In this document: one piece after another, positions 11,947-25,115 of the stretch
Layout: every line of letters starts with the position of its first letter
Position numbering within the stretch: the first letter of the stretch is position 1
From: Burhinus oedicnemus
Taxonomy: Eukaryota; Chordata; Aves; Charadriiformes; Burhinidae
Length of the DNA stretch: 64,000 nucleotides
Assembly (NCBI GenBank): GCA_008921705.1
Contig: VFFE01007081.1
Location: 1,789,011 to 1,853,010 of the forward strand
Direction of reading: 5' to 3'
The notes under the pieces: generated by a model
Databases searched by the model: none
The model's input: the letters and a program-made list of their open reading frames with translations, nothing else
Told to the model about the DNA's origin: nothing
Made by a program: the position numbers and the translations under genes

Positions 11947-14900
11947 GTTAGTCCCTGGGTACGCAGGAGTGTTGGGTGTATCCTCCAGGCTGCAAGCTGC
12001 TGAATTTCTAGCAGAAAGAACAGCAGTTTAAACGTCGATGTTCTGATTTTCCACAGCTGACAGCTAGGCTGCCCTCTGCACTCGAAGCCGTAAATCAAGG
12101 GCTGCGTCTCTGGGGCACACAGTACCCTGCCTGTACCGCTGGGCATGGCAACCGGGACAACTAATTTCCCTATCTACTCCCAAAACAGAGGAGAGACCTT
12201 ATCACACTTTGGTGTGCAGACCAGTATTTTCTCATGCTTTGTAAAACTAGATTTTGGGGTGAAGGCAGATACTCCAAGATTCCCTTTCCCCCTTTCCAAA
12301 ACCACCACGTGGATGGTGGGACAGTGCCTGTCTCTTGGAAGTAAGCCTCTTAAACAGCACATGGAGGAATAAGTAATTGCGTCACATCCAACTTCATAGT
12401 AGCATAACAACATTTCTAAACGTCGGGATGCTCATCACTGGGCTGGGTGCTGCATGAATAAAGGTGCAGTGCTGCCGCATAGCTCTTGCCATGTAAGTGC
12501 TGATAAGACGATAGACTTGTCCAGCCAGAAGAAACCTGGGGTGACTGCATCCCCGCTGGCTTTCCTGGGCGCTGGCTTCCCTGCAGAGTGGGAGACGGCT
12601 GTGCTCTCTCTTCTGTTCTCTGATAATTGTCGTTGGAGGGGGAAGTTCCCTGTGCACGATTTGGCTGCTGAGGTGTTGAGAAATTAGGGAAAGCATAGAG
12701 GGCTCTCCTCCTTCATTGCTGCATCCCTGAAGCCAGTACCACCACGTTTCGGTGGGCCAGGAGAAGCTTCAGTCCTTAGGGATGGCCAGGCAGGAGACCT
12801 GTTCAGGATCTCAGGCCTGGCTCTCAAAAAGGGTGAGAGAGGAAAAAACCCAAACCCAGAGAAGCAGAAATAAAGGAGCAAGGATTGCACAGTGATACAC
12901 TAAAGAAGCAAGGGAAAGGGACAGGGGGAACAGAGAGAAGGATAAGAAATGGCTTTGAGTGAACGTTCTTTTTTCTGGGCAAGATATGTCCTGCTTGTGC
13001 CAAACTGTCCTGGTGAAAAGCATAGCAAAGTTTAAGATAAAGATGGTTATTCTTACTACTGTGATGCTTGGAAAAATGTATGAGTAGAGAGGGACAAAGG
13101 TCAGAGTAGGTACTTGTTGCTGTCACTAGGGTTTTTATACAGCACCTAGCACAAGGCGGAATGAAATACCGTATCTTCCGCAAAGAAATTAGATTGTAAG
13201 AGCTTCTTAGTGTCAGAGGGGAAAAAGAAAAATAAACATTTCATAGGCCAAAACAAATGTAGTGAATTTTTTTCAGAGAAACTATTTAGGGACCACCAAA
13301 TCGGATAAAGAATTATTTTGCTAAACAAGCAATTGTCTTGCCTTGGGTAGTGTGGTGAGGATTATGTGTATGCCCCTTATGCATATACCTTTTAGCAACC
13401 TGTGTATATTGTCTCTCAGGCAAGAATTAACTTCCACAGTAAATATGTAGGGTATAGGGTGCTATAAAGGTTTTACTGCCATGTGTTGATGCCGTAGAGA
13501 TTCACAAATCTGAAGTTAGTAAGTGTTTTCCTTTTTTATGATGTTGACAGGATACTTCATTGAAAGGATAAAAGAATTAGATGAGAATAAAATCCCATGC
13601 AGGAGCAGAATATTAGTGTACCAGTAGATGGTATTAATATTTTAGGTATTGTTCAGGTATGGAGGTTGACTTACAGACAAAGAGTTGCAAAAACAGTAGA
13701 AAAATAATTGCCTATTCCTAAAACAGAATCATCCTTCGAATACTTCTCATCATACCCCTGAGAGTACGTTCATAGCGAAACTCTTATTTTACAGTAGTTT
13801 ATGACTTTTTCTCAATTGAAAATAAAACCAGAATTTCATCCAGCGGAATCATTGTTAAATAGGATTTCAGTGCCTTTTGGTTCATTGACTTAGATTACTG
13901 CATTTTATTGTGTTTCACCAATACATCCATCTATGAGCAAATGCCCCTTAGTGTGGTTACTGGTAAAAAGTGGAAGTTGGTTTTGACTGTGCTTTTTGTA
14001 GTAAAACTTGTACATAAGCATGACCAAAGTTTGCTTTCTCTGAGCCTACCATGCAACTTTAAGACCTTGGGAAATACTGTAAGCCATTCTTGCTAAGCTT
14101 ACGCGCTTGTCCTGTGATACTGTTGTCTTCTCAGTTTTTGTCTTTAAATATCCAAACTGTTGGGTTTTTTTTTTTCTTTACATGTTTTCTGTTTGGTTTT
14201 TTCAGGCTACTATTTTAATGAGTTGCTCACACCTCGGTTATGTAGACTGAAACCATCACAGGTTTGGGTTTGTCATACTGTGTTACTACTATGTATAAAG
14301 AAAAGATGAATTTTAATGAGACCTCCTTCACTGTGGCAGTTGATATGGCCACCTTACTGAGATAAAGAATTGTTTAATCATTCACTTAAGATGTTTGGGT
14401 TTTGCATATCTATTTCATAGAATCTAACTTAACGCAAATAGGAAGCCACCCCATACCATATGCTAAACTTCATGATTCTGAAACAAGAAATTCATCGCCA
14501 TCTCTTTTATGGTGCTTTAATCACATAGATGTTCATTTCTTAACTCTTGCCATTCTTCTGTTTACCCTTTGTTTCTGCTCCAAGTGTTGAGATAGAAGCC
14601 CATTGCAGCTGGTGTGCGTGAAGAGACACATTTCCACTCAGTTTGAGAAAAAGTCTCAGCAAATACAGTGTGCAAAAGGAGGAGGTAGCAAGAGCAAGGG
14701 AAACAAAATTAGTGAGAGGTGATGTCGGGTGCAGCTATCACATGGCTTAAGGAGTTGTTGACTTACTCTGCTTTACTAGCTGGCAGTGATAAGCTGTGCC
14801 TGACTGCTGACCAGACGGGTGAGTAGTGGTGGCCTGGCAGGTATCAGAGCAGGCGAGAGTTTTGAGTTACAAGTTGATGAGCTTAGTGCAGATCACCTGG

Positions 14901-15106
14901 GGGAAAGGAGGATAGACAATAATATACTGTTATTAGGGAAGCTGGACATTAAGGGTGCTTTGAACTAACTTCTCATGAATAAAATTTGCATTTAGTCTTG
15001 TCTGTCAAGATAATGAGCATGTGAAAGAGCTGGTTCTACCTGTGATAAATACCTACTTTTTAAGTATGTTGGAATGTACATTTGCATAGATACAACTTTT
15101 TCGTTA

Positions 15107-15155
15107 GCATGCATATGTATATATACATACACACATATATTTTTATTTTTTACAT
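15107..15155. repeat. TA/CA-rich degenerate microsatellite
   Basis: Alternating purine-pyrimidine sequence (GCATGCATATGTATATATAC, then ATACACACATATAT) followed by T-rich sequence. It is degenerate, with no fixed unit. Confidence 0.8.
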
Positions 15156-17105
15156 AGAGGACCTCCTTGGTCGCATGCCAGAGAGGGATCCCACTAGTAT
15201 GCTTTCAAATTGATTTCAGTTTACAAAGGGAAAAACGTAAATCACTTTCAGAATGCTTTTCCAGAGATGATTTGTTATACCTTCTTGACAAAACTTCAGG
15301 GCTTTACAGTAAAAAGTGTGTGTGTGGGGAGATTATGGTGCTGATGGTGAAAGAAACACTTTATTTGCAGAATTTTGAAAAGGGTAAGAGTTTGTTTTGA
15401 TGTAAAGATAGGGCAAGGTTTCATATCTATTAGAAAAAGCTTACATAGCTGTGTGGTTTAATATAAAGTTTCTGGGTCTGGAGTGACTGCTCTGAACTCA
15501 GCGGCCTGTATCATTTATTTCAGATAACTGCTGCAAAAGCTTTTATATCAAACTCCACCATTGTGCATTCTGCTTATTGTACAGAATCTAGAACTGTTTA
15601 AACCGTGCTACAGAGAGCTTGACATAGTTTTATTAGATCTATTTTTGTAACTCTGTAAAGCTGCATAGCTTAATGACTCAACTCTCAGATGCCATAAAAA
15701 TTAATGGAAAGTCTTCTATTGAATCGGTTTGATCTGTATGTTCTCTTTGTTCTCACAGTGTCCAGCTATAGAGAGGTCAAGGGAACCATGACAACCCTTC
15801 AGCATCCTCTAAAATAGCTGTTCTCAATATAAAAATGTCATGACTTCTACACTGAGTATTTTATGCCTTCCCCTGAATATCAAGGCAAGCGCTGGGCTGC
15901 TTGGCCTCACGCTTCTGTCTCATTCACATTTGTGACCCTGCTGACTGTCAAGACAGACTTTGAACCTGTCACTTCATGCATAGTGGAATTGTTACTTCTG
16001 CTGAATGGACGCTTGTCCTTTCCGAGCCCTAGGAAAAGAAGGGAACGTTTCTCTAGCAGCTTGTTGGATTTATTTTTAATGGCAACCATTTGGAAGCTAA
16101 GCCAGAAGGCAAAACATCAGCATGATTCCTGGCAGAAATACATTGCTAGCAAGGGACAGGTAAGAGGGTCAGAAATGTGTAACACACAATTATCGTGAAG
16201 CTCTGCAGGTTTTCCTCCAGATGCCTGTCCTCATCGCGCGAGTCTGTATTACTGTAGCAAACTGAGACGCAAGTCCTAGCCAGAGAGGTGCACGCAGGTT
16301 TAACTCTTCTGTTTTGAAAAGGTTTGGATGTGATTTAAATCTGCCTGCTCAGAAAGAGCTGTGGAGGAACGTGAAATAAAGTGTATTCTCTCAGATTAAT
16401 CACGTGTAGCCTGAATTCATGTATTGGTATATTTTGCAGCGCAGGGAGGTACGCTGCCAGTTCGAGGTTGCCTAGGGAAGGATGCACAAGTTTCTCCAGC
16501 TTCTATGAGCCTGCATTAGGAAAAATATCTAAAAAGGACTGGTATCTTATTCAAAGTTGTCTCATGAAAATCCAAGCATCCCTTGCTTTCTAGGTAAGCT
16601 AGTTCTGCTTAACTTTAAACATCTTGTAGGTTGTGTGCTATGTAGATGAGGTCCTGTTGAAAACAGCGTGTTTATTAGGCACAAACATGTTTCCCTTCAG
16701 TAGATGTTCTCATTTCACCACCGTTTTGGTCCTTCCTACCTCTTACCTCTCTCCCCTCCTCAAACAAGCCTGTTTGCTCTGGCCCACGTTCTGGCTTTCG
16801 TTTATGTACTTCTTACAGCTATCCAAACCAAAGGTATTACTGAAATGCAGGATCGTGTTCCACAAATTTTTGCTAGGCGTCCTCGTTAAGATCCAACTGC
16901 CAGAAATAAGCTGCTAATGTTTACAGTGACTCTCCACACAGTAGATCTGTGTTTCAGGCACGGAAATGGATTTTTCTCATCTTGGGTTGTGAAGGTCAAA
17001 AACATGCTTTTGCCAGGGCATGATTGCAAAGTGTTGTGAAAGAGCACCTTCCCTTCATCTGTGCCCGTTCCACATACATTTATACTTTAATAGGAAAAAG
17101 TCAGA

Positions 17106-17118
17106 TTTTTTTTTTTTT
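17106..17118. repeat. Poly-T run
   Basis: Thirteen consecutive T residues followed by CTCTCTCC. It looks like a strong polypyrimidine tract and is followed at 17128 by CTAG, but no exon is evident downstream. Confidence 0.85.
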
Positions 17119-20100
17119 CTCTCTCCTAGTTTCTGACCTGTTCCTAACATCCCAGCTTATACATGTGCTGTGGCCATAGCCGGAGTGGTTTTTAAGTTAG
17201 GAACTTGTATAGCTGCATTGTGTGCTGTAATCTGCATTGCTGTATGTAGATGGAGACGCATCTGTCTTGCTAACCAAACCAGCTTGTAGCATGCACATCG
17301 TTTTTACATTTTTGAGATTCATGGAGTTACATGAATTACACGCAGTGGCTTGGAGCGTGAGCACATAGATCTGATAATCAAGACCTCTTTCCTGACATTC
17401 CTGGCATCTGCTGGAATAGGAGGAGGATATGCTGGAATATGCAGCTTTGTAATACATTTTTCAGAATCGGAGATAGAAGAGTACAAACTCAAATAGTTGT
17501 ATTTTTGGTAGCTTTTTCTAAAACTCTTACTCTGCATGGAAATTTATGCAGAAAGTATGTATGCTGTGCCAGTGCCTAGTATTTAGGTGCATATGCAGGT
17601 TCATGAAATGTATACATTACTTAGCAAAGTCCATTATTCTTCCTTAGCTCATAGTGTTTTTATTTTATTACTATTATTAGAATATGAATGTATTTTACAT
17701 AATTTTATTGCCAGCAGAGGGGTCTGACAAAACATTTTTCTCCTTTACACTTTCAGATGTCAAATACAAAGGATTCTGCCAGCGTGTTAAACTAACTAAT
17801 GTGCAGTGACCGATAAATTCTAACTTTATAATAAGTGTCAAATTGTTCCAACTTTTCTTTGTAGTCAGTCCATTAACAGGAATCCCAACGGATTCCTTCG
17901 GTATTCACATGCATATCAGAACTAATTCTCTGGGAATTCCAGGGCAATTCATCATTTACTCTCTGTTTTATGATGCCAAAAAATGTTGCATGCATACATT
18001 ATAAGATGGAAATTCAGGAACATATTTGACAACCGAAAATAGAAATCTGAGATAACTTCTGTTTTCATTAGAATATTTTATTAAATCTTAATTTTAGGTT
18101 TAACCCTTTAAAACTAGTGAGTTTTGTGCTTTCCTAACAGACTATTTTATGGAAAGGTCTCGGGCAGTAGTGAAATCTTAGGAGGAACATGTTGTAACCT
18201 TTTATGAATAAATTAAAGCATTTCAAGAATGGTATTTCTGCTCAATATTTGTGTTGCTTATGAATTTTTTCCACCAGAGAAGGTCTGTGGGATTATACAG
18301 CTGGAACATTGCAGTTTGTAAGGCAATAAACACAACTGGTGCAAAGCAGTCTTCATGGTAGGGCTTTGCTTAACTGGTAAATTTGTAACACAGTGAGAAA
18401 GAGTTTGTTATGAAGTCTTGGTTTTAAAAATATTACTAACCTAAAGCAGTTAAGAGCACATCAGTGGCTACTGAATTACAAATATATCAGGAAGAATAAA
18501 TTTGAAAGGTATCTCTTTTTTCATTAGTCACATAAGCTGTTTCAAATATGAGACCCATCTACATCAAAATGAGACATAGTGGCACATAACTGAAGGCTTA
18601 CTATAAATTGCATTGGCTTATTACTTTTGGTATCAAGTAGCTGTATGCTTTTTCCTAACTGTGAAACTAAAATGGCAGTCCACATTTATTTAGACCCTGT
18701 TATATTAGTATTGGAATCAAGCCCACAATGTAGGGCTATTAATAAGGAGGAAGAGGAATGAACAAAATGATGGGTTTAGGCTATTATTTGTATTATCTTA
18801 AAAATCCTCTAGGTTTTGGCTTGCATATGAAAGCAAGAAAGTGAAAGGAACTTGTGAAAATTAACATTGGCTCTTATTCTTTATGCATCACAGTGAAATA
18901 TTTTAAAAATATTAGTTATGGATGCTTTTGTTGTTCTGTTTTATTAAAAATGCTAGGGATTCTTTTTTAAAAAAAAAACATTTTGGACAATTCCTTTGAC
19001 TCTGTGCTTTGTAAGGGAATGAATGACTTCTCAAGCTGGAGCTAAAGTTTTTGCAGAAGAGTATTTTTAAAATACTCAACTTGAAAACAAAATAAAAATA
19101 CAAAGCACACTGGTGGTGATTTCATGTGAGACAGTTTAGGACTGTTTGGAGGAGCTGGGGGGTCAGTTTAATGAATAAACAAAATGCCATAGTTGAAAAT
19201 TCATCTTTTGATTAGCTGTACTTATGGTTTGATGTTACCTAAAGTAAGTCCTCTCAGCCACTATCAGTGTAGTAGAAAAATGAAGCATCTTCTCTTTTTT
19301 TGGTTTTGCCATGTTTTTAATAGTACTTGAAGAATGAAGGAGGAGAACGGACATAACTACATGTAGGGATAAAATTTGAGGTAATATAAATCAGATATAC
19401 AATCCTTTGTTAAGTTATGACATTATTTCCTTATATGTAACATGGGTGCGAATACTTGCTGTCTTTGGCTTGGGTTGATTTGTGTATCTGTGTTTCTTTT
19501 TCAACAGAAGGAGTGCTTTCCGGATACCCACACAGATGAACTCATAAAAGCAGCTCTTTGCCACAAAGACAAATGATTCAATAGGCATCTTCCAGTACAG
19601 CTTCTGGCAAGCTGAGATGTAACTGCAAGTGTTTGTGGTTTTGTTCTCATTTTTTTTGAAGCTAGGGACTTCAAACCCCAAAGCTGTCTGCATCCAGTTA
19701 GGAGGTTGTGTGCTGCTGTTGTGGAGTGGCTAACTTGGGAAGATAGCCACCCTCAGTCTGGTAACCCAGCAAAAGTGTACGGCAGAGTTGCAATGAGTGT
19801 ATGTTTCGATTATTAATTCTCATCTCTAAGATCTTGTGGGTTTTCTGTTCCTTCATCTTTTTTTGGACATTAAGCTTGTTTTCACACAGGACTGGTCTTC
19901 CCTGGAGAACTGGCATGAGGTGTATTTGGAGCGTAGCCCCTAATTCGAGTCCCAGGCATTGACAACAGACCCTTCTGTCAGGCAGGTGGGCTAATGCCTG
20001 CAGCTCGACTTCTCTGGACATTGCGGCACTGGTGGACTGAGTCACTTGTGAATAGGCCTTTCTTCGCAGCCACATGCTCCCTGGCAGTGAGGCCACCCCC

Positions 20101-20255
20101 GTTCTGCGGGCTTTAACTGAGGTGCTGCGGCTGAGCTAATTTTGCTCTAGGGACAGTCACAAGCCTTCAGCCTTGTAGAGGCCACCCTTAAAAAAAGCAG
20201 TGAACTGAACACCATCAGAAGTGAAAAAACGAGCACTTGTGTGGCTTGGTTTGAT

Positions 20256-20390
20256 CCGTTGTGCAGCGCCGCTGCTGTCCCACGAGCGGTCGGTGACCGT
20301 GGACGTGAGGAGCACGGGTGTGGGAAGGTGTGCGGAGGAGCACTGGAGCATGCTGCGATCCTCACCTCGGCTCCACCCGGCTCTCAGCTA
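20256..20390. promoter_or_regulatory. CpG-dense patch in intron, possible regulatory element
   Basis: By hand count there are at least 12 CpG dinucleotides in about 130 bp (for example GCAGCGCCGC, GAGCGGTCGGTGACCGTGGA), in contrast to the CpG-poor surroundings. That is close to the number expected without methylation-driven loss. It may be an unmethylated enhancer or a minor alternative promoter. No TATA box or donor that would define a first exon is evident. Confidence 0.4.
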
Positions 20391-22915
20391 AGCTGAAGTT
20401 CACATGATATGTTTGGATTGGGAGTATACCACTCAGTTTTCAGTCATGACTTTACCTTTGCAAGTTACACCTATTTCCAAGCAGGTTTACTCTGTGAAAT
20501 TTAAAGGTTTCCAGAATTGAGAGAGGGGACAGACTGATAAAGTAAATAGGCAGATTTCATATTGTTCGAATAAAATGAGTTTCCTGTCTTGCCCTTCTAT
20601 CATTACTGTTTCCAGCTCCTATACTCTTAACTGGCAAAGCTTATCAAGGAATAAACAGGCTCTGTCTGGGGAAGATACTCCAAAGTGGGAATTTTTGGTG
20701 ACCTTTAAAGAGGGATGTTTGTTATGATGGGGTGGTTGGGATTCAGATGTCATGTTGTCTCTTTGGAAGTCATACAGGCTTTCTTATTGCCTGCAACAGC
20801 AAGCAAATGAAGGTTAAGTTTTGGGGTTGCTTTTTCTGTTTGGTGTTTGTTTTCCTCCCCAGCACTGCGTCACTAGTTATCCCTCCTGAGCGTGCAAACC
20901 TTGTGAAAGCAGCTCGTTGCGCGCATGGGATCAGCGAGCACGCCCTTGGCCACTGGCAGAGCGTCCAGTTGCACAGGCAGAGGTGTGAAGCTTGTGGCAG
21001 AGGCGGAGAGTCCAAGTTTCTTCCCCAGCTTGTTGGGAAGCGATGGATGGCAAGGAGGTGGCTGGAGGAAGACGTATGCTCGCTGCCTGCTGAGTGGGTG
21101 GCACTGCTGCTCCAGTAGAAAGGCAGGGTAGCACCGTCACCTTCTCAAAGATGCCATCGTTTTGTCCTCATGAACTAGACACTTGCTTAGTGGTGTGAAA
21201 AGTTGTTTGTCCAAAGCTCTGGGAAGTCTGAAGCTCCCAGAAGTGTATTTGCACTACGGAACCTGATCTTTCAATGTTTAAAACATCTCTCATTCGAGAT
21301 CTTTGGCAGGTTGAGAGATAGGAAATACAGTAAAAAATACATAGGTATGTATAGAGGAGGGGGTGTGTATAGATCAGTGTAGTTATTCTGCTTCTGTTGC
21401 TCCAACAACTGACATGCAAGTTGTTTTTCACCTGTACCGTACACAGTCTTAAGAAACTGCTAGCTGTTCTGAATTTTGGGAATGTGAGCTCTACAAAACC
21501 TCCTGGGGAATTTGAGATACCTGTTGCACATGTGGAATTGCACTTTAAAAAAGAGTGTGTTTCACAGAGTCTGAGGTTTAATAGCTTTCACTTTGATTTA
21601 AACTGGAATGTTTTTTCCAATTCTCTGGAAGTGATACTTGATTAAAATGGATCTGCCTTTTCAGCATAGTCAAGAACCCTGAGAGCAGGACCACATACTT
21701 ATTTCCAAATGGCAACAGCTTCAGTAAGGTGTGGTTTCTAATTAAAAGATTTCCTCCTAGCTTGTATGCTAAAACTCTGCATTGTAACTTATGTATATTA
21801 TTAGCATAATTATTTTTAAATGACTTCTTGATTGCTTAGTTTTTTCTTAATATTCAAGACAATTTTATATGTACGCATTGCATCTATTAGCAACAATGAA
21901 ATAACACTGCGGTGTATTCTTGTTCTTCTTGGAATATGCACAGTGTAGATAGTTACCTTTTAAAGACTGTATACAATACCATAAATTAGACAAAGAAACA
22001 CAATTACTCCATCCCATCTTTTTGACCGATTTTAAGTGTGTGTATGTTGTACCAAAAAAATAGTTAATTTATCCTGCCCACCCCGTCGCCTGGCCCTCTA
22101 TGGCACGCATATCTGAGGTTTGGAAGGATTTCTTATGCCACTGAAAATCCAGCTTGATTTTTCTGTTGTTTTGCGTTTCTTTCCTTATTTATCCATCACT
22201 TTAAAAGTATGACTTTTGAGTGTAATTAAGAGATGATTACCATTAGAGTCCTGGCTATAGCCATTTTATTAACAAGGTAGCAATCCTGCCTAGCAAAGCA
22301 GACGTTTGGGACTGAGCAAACCATGCTTCCACCTCCAGTATATCTTGAAAGACCAACTGGCAGATAGTCTTTGTGGGTGGCATAAACTTGCCTGTTTAAG
22401 TCGTTTGGCCGTAATTGTTTGCAGTCTGGCTGATTCTGCTTATAAGCAAGAAGTTTAATGTTTTTAAATTGCTGTTAGTCATTGTCAAGGAAAGCAGGGC
22501 TACTTCCAGTAAATAAGGTCAGTGAAACATATGTAGTGACTGGTTATTGGATGAGTGGGCAGCTGCTTGGGAGAACCAGATGGAATATGAATATATGTGG
22601 GTGGGAGGGAATTGAGGCAGATAGTGCCTAGGGATATGTTGTTCCTCTGCTGTGCATTGCTGTCCCTGCCTTCTTTCTCTGTGTTGGAATTAGCAAGGGC
22701 CCACCTGTTTCTGAAGAGCTGCTGTGGTACTGCAGTTCCCAACTGTTCTTGCATGCTTGGGGCTAGGGATTAAGAGGATGAGGATGACCCAAGAGCTGTG
22801 TGCTGGATGTGTTGCAGGGAGAGGGTCTCCCTCAGAGTTCTGGCGTTACTTTTAAATTAGAGTCTTAAAAATTATTAACCTCTTTTTTTATTATTTTTTT
22901 ATTTCTTCACCATAG

Positions 22916-23089
<174 letters not shown>

Positions 23090-23554
23090 TGACCCAGATG
23101 AAGAACCAATATTTCAGCTTGAAGAGTTCTACTCAGGGAAATAACTACAGGTGATTGTATTCACGCACACAAACATTTCAGCCAACTCAAACACTTGGAA
23201 ATTAGCAGGATTAGTCTTTTCTAGGTATTTGTTACGATTCATTAAGCTTTGGAGTCTGCATTTCTTAGTCTTCTGTAATTAGAGTACTTCTTGCTTGCAC
23301 ACATTTGCTTGCAAACCTCAACCCTTGGACACAAGATAGTGTCTGACAAAAGCAGAGTTTCCTTGCTCCACGATGCTCCCAGTGTCAGCACAACAAAACT
23401 GTGTTCAGTTTTTCAATTGCACTGTATAAACTGTTAAAGCACTGCTTCTCAGAACTCCAAGGTGTGAATACTAGTTTTGGGCTCCCAAATGTAAGCAATC
23501 TTCAATTTTGTGAACCCTTTTCTGTTATTACGCATTACCGAACCTGTAGCAGGG

Positions 23555-24700
23555 GACATTGAATCACCAACTCCTTCAGGCTGGAAGGGACCTCAGGAGG
23601 TCTCTAATCCAACCTTTGGCTCAAAGCAGTATCAACATTGAATTCAAACCAGGTTGCTCAGGGCTTTATCTGATTAGGTTTGAAGACCTAAGGTTTGAAG
23701 GATGGAGGCTTTGCAGCCTCTCTGAGCAACCTGTTGTACTGCTTCACTGTCTTCACAGTGAACTTTTCTTTTTTCCTGATATTCTGTGAGATAACCCCCT
23801 GTGGCAATTTATACCTGTTGTCTCTCATTCTCATGCTGTGCACCACTATGAAGAACCAGGCTCCATCTTTCTGATAACTTCCCCATAGCAGGCTGCCAGT
23901 AGGTCGTCTCAAAGCCGTCTCTTTTCCAAGCTGAATCTCCCAGGTCTTCTTGCAGAGCAAAGGCTCAAGTCATTGAGCACCTTGGTGGCCCTCCCCAGAC
24001 TTTTTCAAGTTTATCAATGCCTGCCTGGTACACAGGACTGCAGAGCTAGAGGTGGTGGTCCAAGCATGGCCTGACAGGTGCCAGGGGAAGAGGAAGAATT
24101 GCTTCCCTAGATCTGGCTACACTGCTGTTGACACTGTGGGATGCTGCTGGCTGTCATTGCTGCCCAGGCACGCTGCTGTCTCATGCTAAGCCTACTGTCC
24201 CCCAGGCCTTTTCTGCAGGGCAGGCTGGCCCAGCCAGTCAGGCCCCAGCCTCGGCCAGTGCATGGGCTTGCTCCTCCTCAGGACCAGGACTTCACATTTG
24301 TCTGGGTTGAATTCATGAGGTTCCTGCCAGGCCACTCTGAATGGTAGCCCTGCCCTCAAGTGTATTGACTGCAGTCTGAGGTGGGCATCATCCATTACCT
24401 TGACGGGGGTGCTCTCTATTTGCTCCTCAAGCATCTAAGAGGATAGGCCCCTGCACTACTCTGCCTGTAACTGGCCTCCAAGTACTGCACATTAAAGGCT
24501 ACTCAGCTAGCCAGTTTTTCACCCCTTCAGTAGCGCAGACTCCCTGAGGAGTCCCACTTTAGCCAAAACTAACCTATATGCAGGTCATGTCCATACCTCA
24601 TTTTTGTTAGGCTTAAGAAGGAACCTTTTAGGAGTCTATCACAGAAACATCATGTCTCTTCACTTGTTGGACAATTTCCTTACTGTCCTGTAGCAGTAGT
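23555..24700 (-). mobile_element. Decayed CR1 LINE covering the 3' end and part of the reverse transcriptase region
   Basis: Read on +, it starts with AGGCTGGAAGGGACCTCAGG and GGTCTCTAATCCAACC, followed by GCAGCCTCTCTGAGCAACCT and CACAGTGAACTTTTC. Further on come GTGGCCCTCCCCAGAC, a GCAGAGCTAGAGGTGGTGGT stretch, TGGCCTGACAGG, CAGTGCATGGGCTTGCTCC and TTCATGAGGTTCCTGCCAGG. These follow the order of an antisense CR1 consensus from the 3' end into ORF2. The similarity fades after about 24480 (GGCCTCCAAGTACTGC, then CCAGTTTTTCACC), so the right boundary is approximate. The coding frame is broken by stops and indels. The element begins only about 510 bp after the exon at 22916-23044. Confidence 0.87.
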
Positions 24701-25033
24701 AAATGTTTGTCACTAGTTGGGGTGTGTATTACTGATTGCTGTGGTTTTTTCATTGTAAACTTCTTTGTTAGCTTTCGTAACATTCATAAAGATCACCTGT
24801 GGCAGAGAAAAAAAGCTATTAGGTCTGCTTTGTTAGTTCTTCAGTGTTAAGTTTGTGTTTCCCAGCAGTATCGTATGTTTTTTACATACAGACTGACAGA
24901 TATTTCCTTCAAGTCTTGTCTCGCAGAAAATGGGTTACTGAAGGAATTATTTTTTTGGCACTTACTGTTTTTGCTGTGGTCCTAATTCTTGTATAACACA
25001 TACAGAAACTCATAACCAAAGTATGGTTAATAC

Positions 25034-25115
25034 CTCTACTGAGGCACAGCACTGTAGCAGAGCCAGCATGGGATCTGATCACAGTTCTGCAGCTCCCCTA
25101 CAAGATCAAGTCCTT
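25034..25115 (-). mobile_element. MIR-like SINE fragment
   Basis: The + strand reads ACTGAGGCACAGCACTG, then AGCAGAGCCAGCATGGGATC and TTCTGCAGCTCCCCTAC. This follows the antisense MIR order (AACTGAGGCACAGAG, GGCAGAGCCAGGGAT, CCCAGCTCCCTGCTC) with an internal deletion. Confidence 0.45.

Larger units (their letters stand above)
1..22915 (+). other. SASH1: SASH1 intron upstream of the first visible exon (partial)
   Basis: The window opens inside this intron. Canonical SASH1 has one initiator exon encoding an acidic, Pro/Glu-rich start that ends just before DGSLGN. I see no such exon here, so it lies upstream of position 1. The span is mostly unique AT-leaning sequence with short homopolymer runs. 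What can be named is listed separately: a CR1 fragment (843-1190), the inverted T/A runs (9292-9325), a GC-rich block with a G4 motif (11650-11950), a TA-rich microsatellite (15107-15155), a poly-T run (17106-17118) and a CpG-dense patch (20256-20390). In 1191-9291, 12000-15100 and 15160-20250 I see no gene and no confident repeat. Open frames there start mainly at TTG, CTG or GTG and resemble no protein I know. Confidence 0.85.

Noticed and set aside
13125..13210. ACAGCACCTAGCACAAGG, similar to a MIR-type 3' end
   Set aside because: Only one short word matches and the following sequence does not keep the order.
15863..16198. 111-codon + frame
   Set aside because: Non-ATG start, unrecognised peptide, no acceptor that would make it an exon.
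20732..21118. 128-codon + frame with a Cys-rich start
   Set aside because: Non-ATG start and opposed by open frames on the other strand. The CpG-dense patch upstream (20256-20390) is interesting, but no splice link to this frame is seen.
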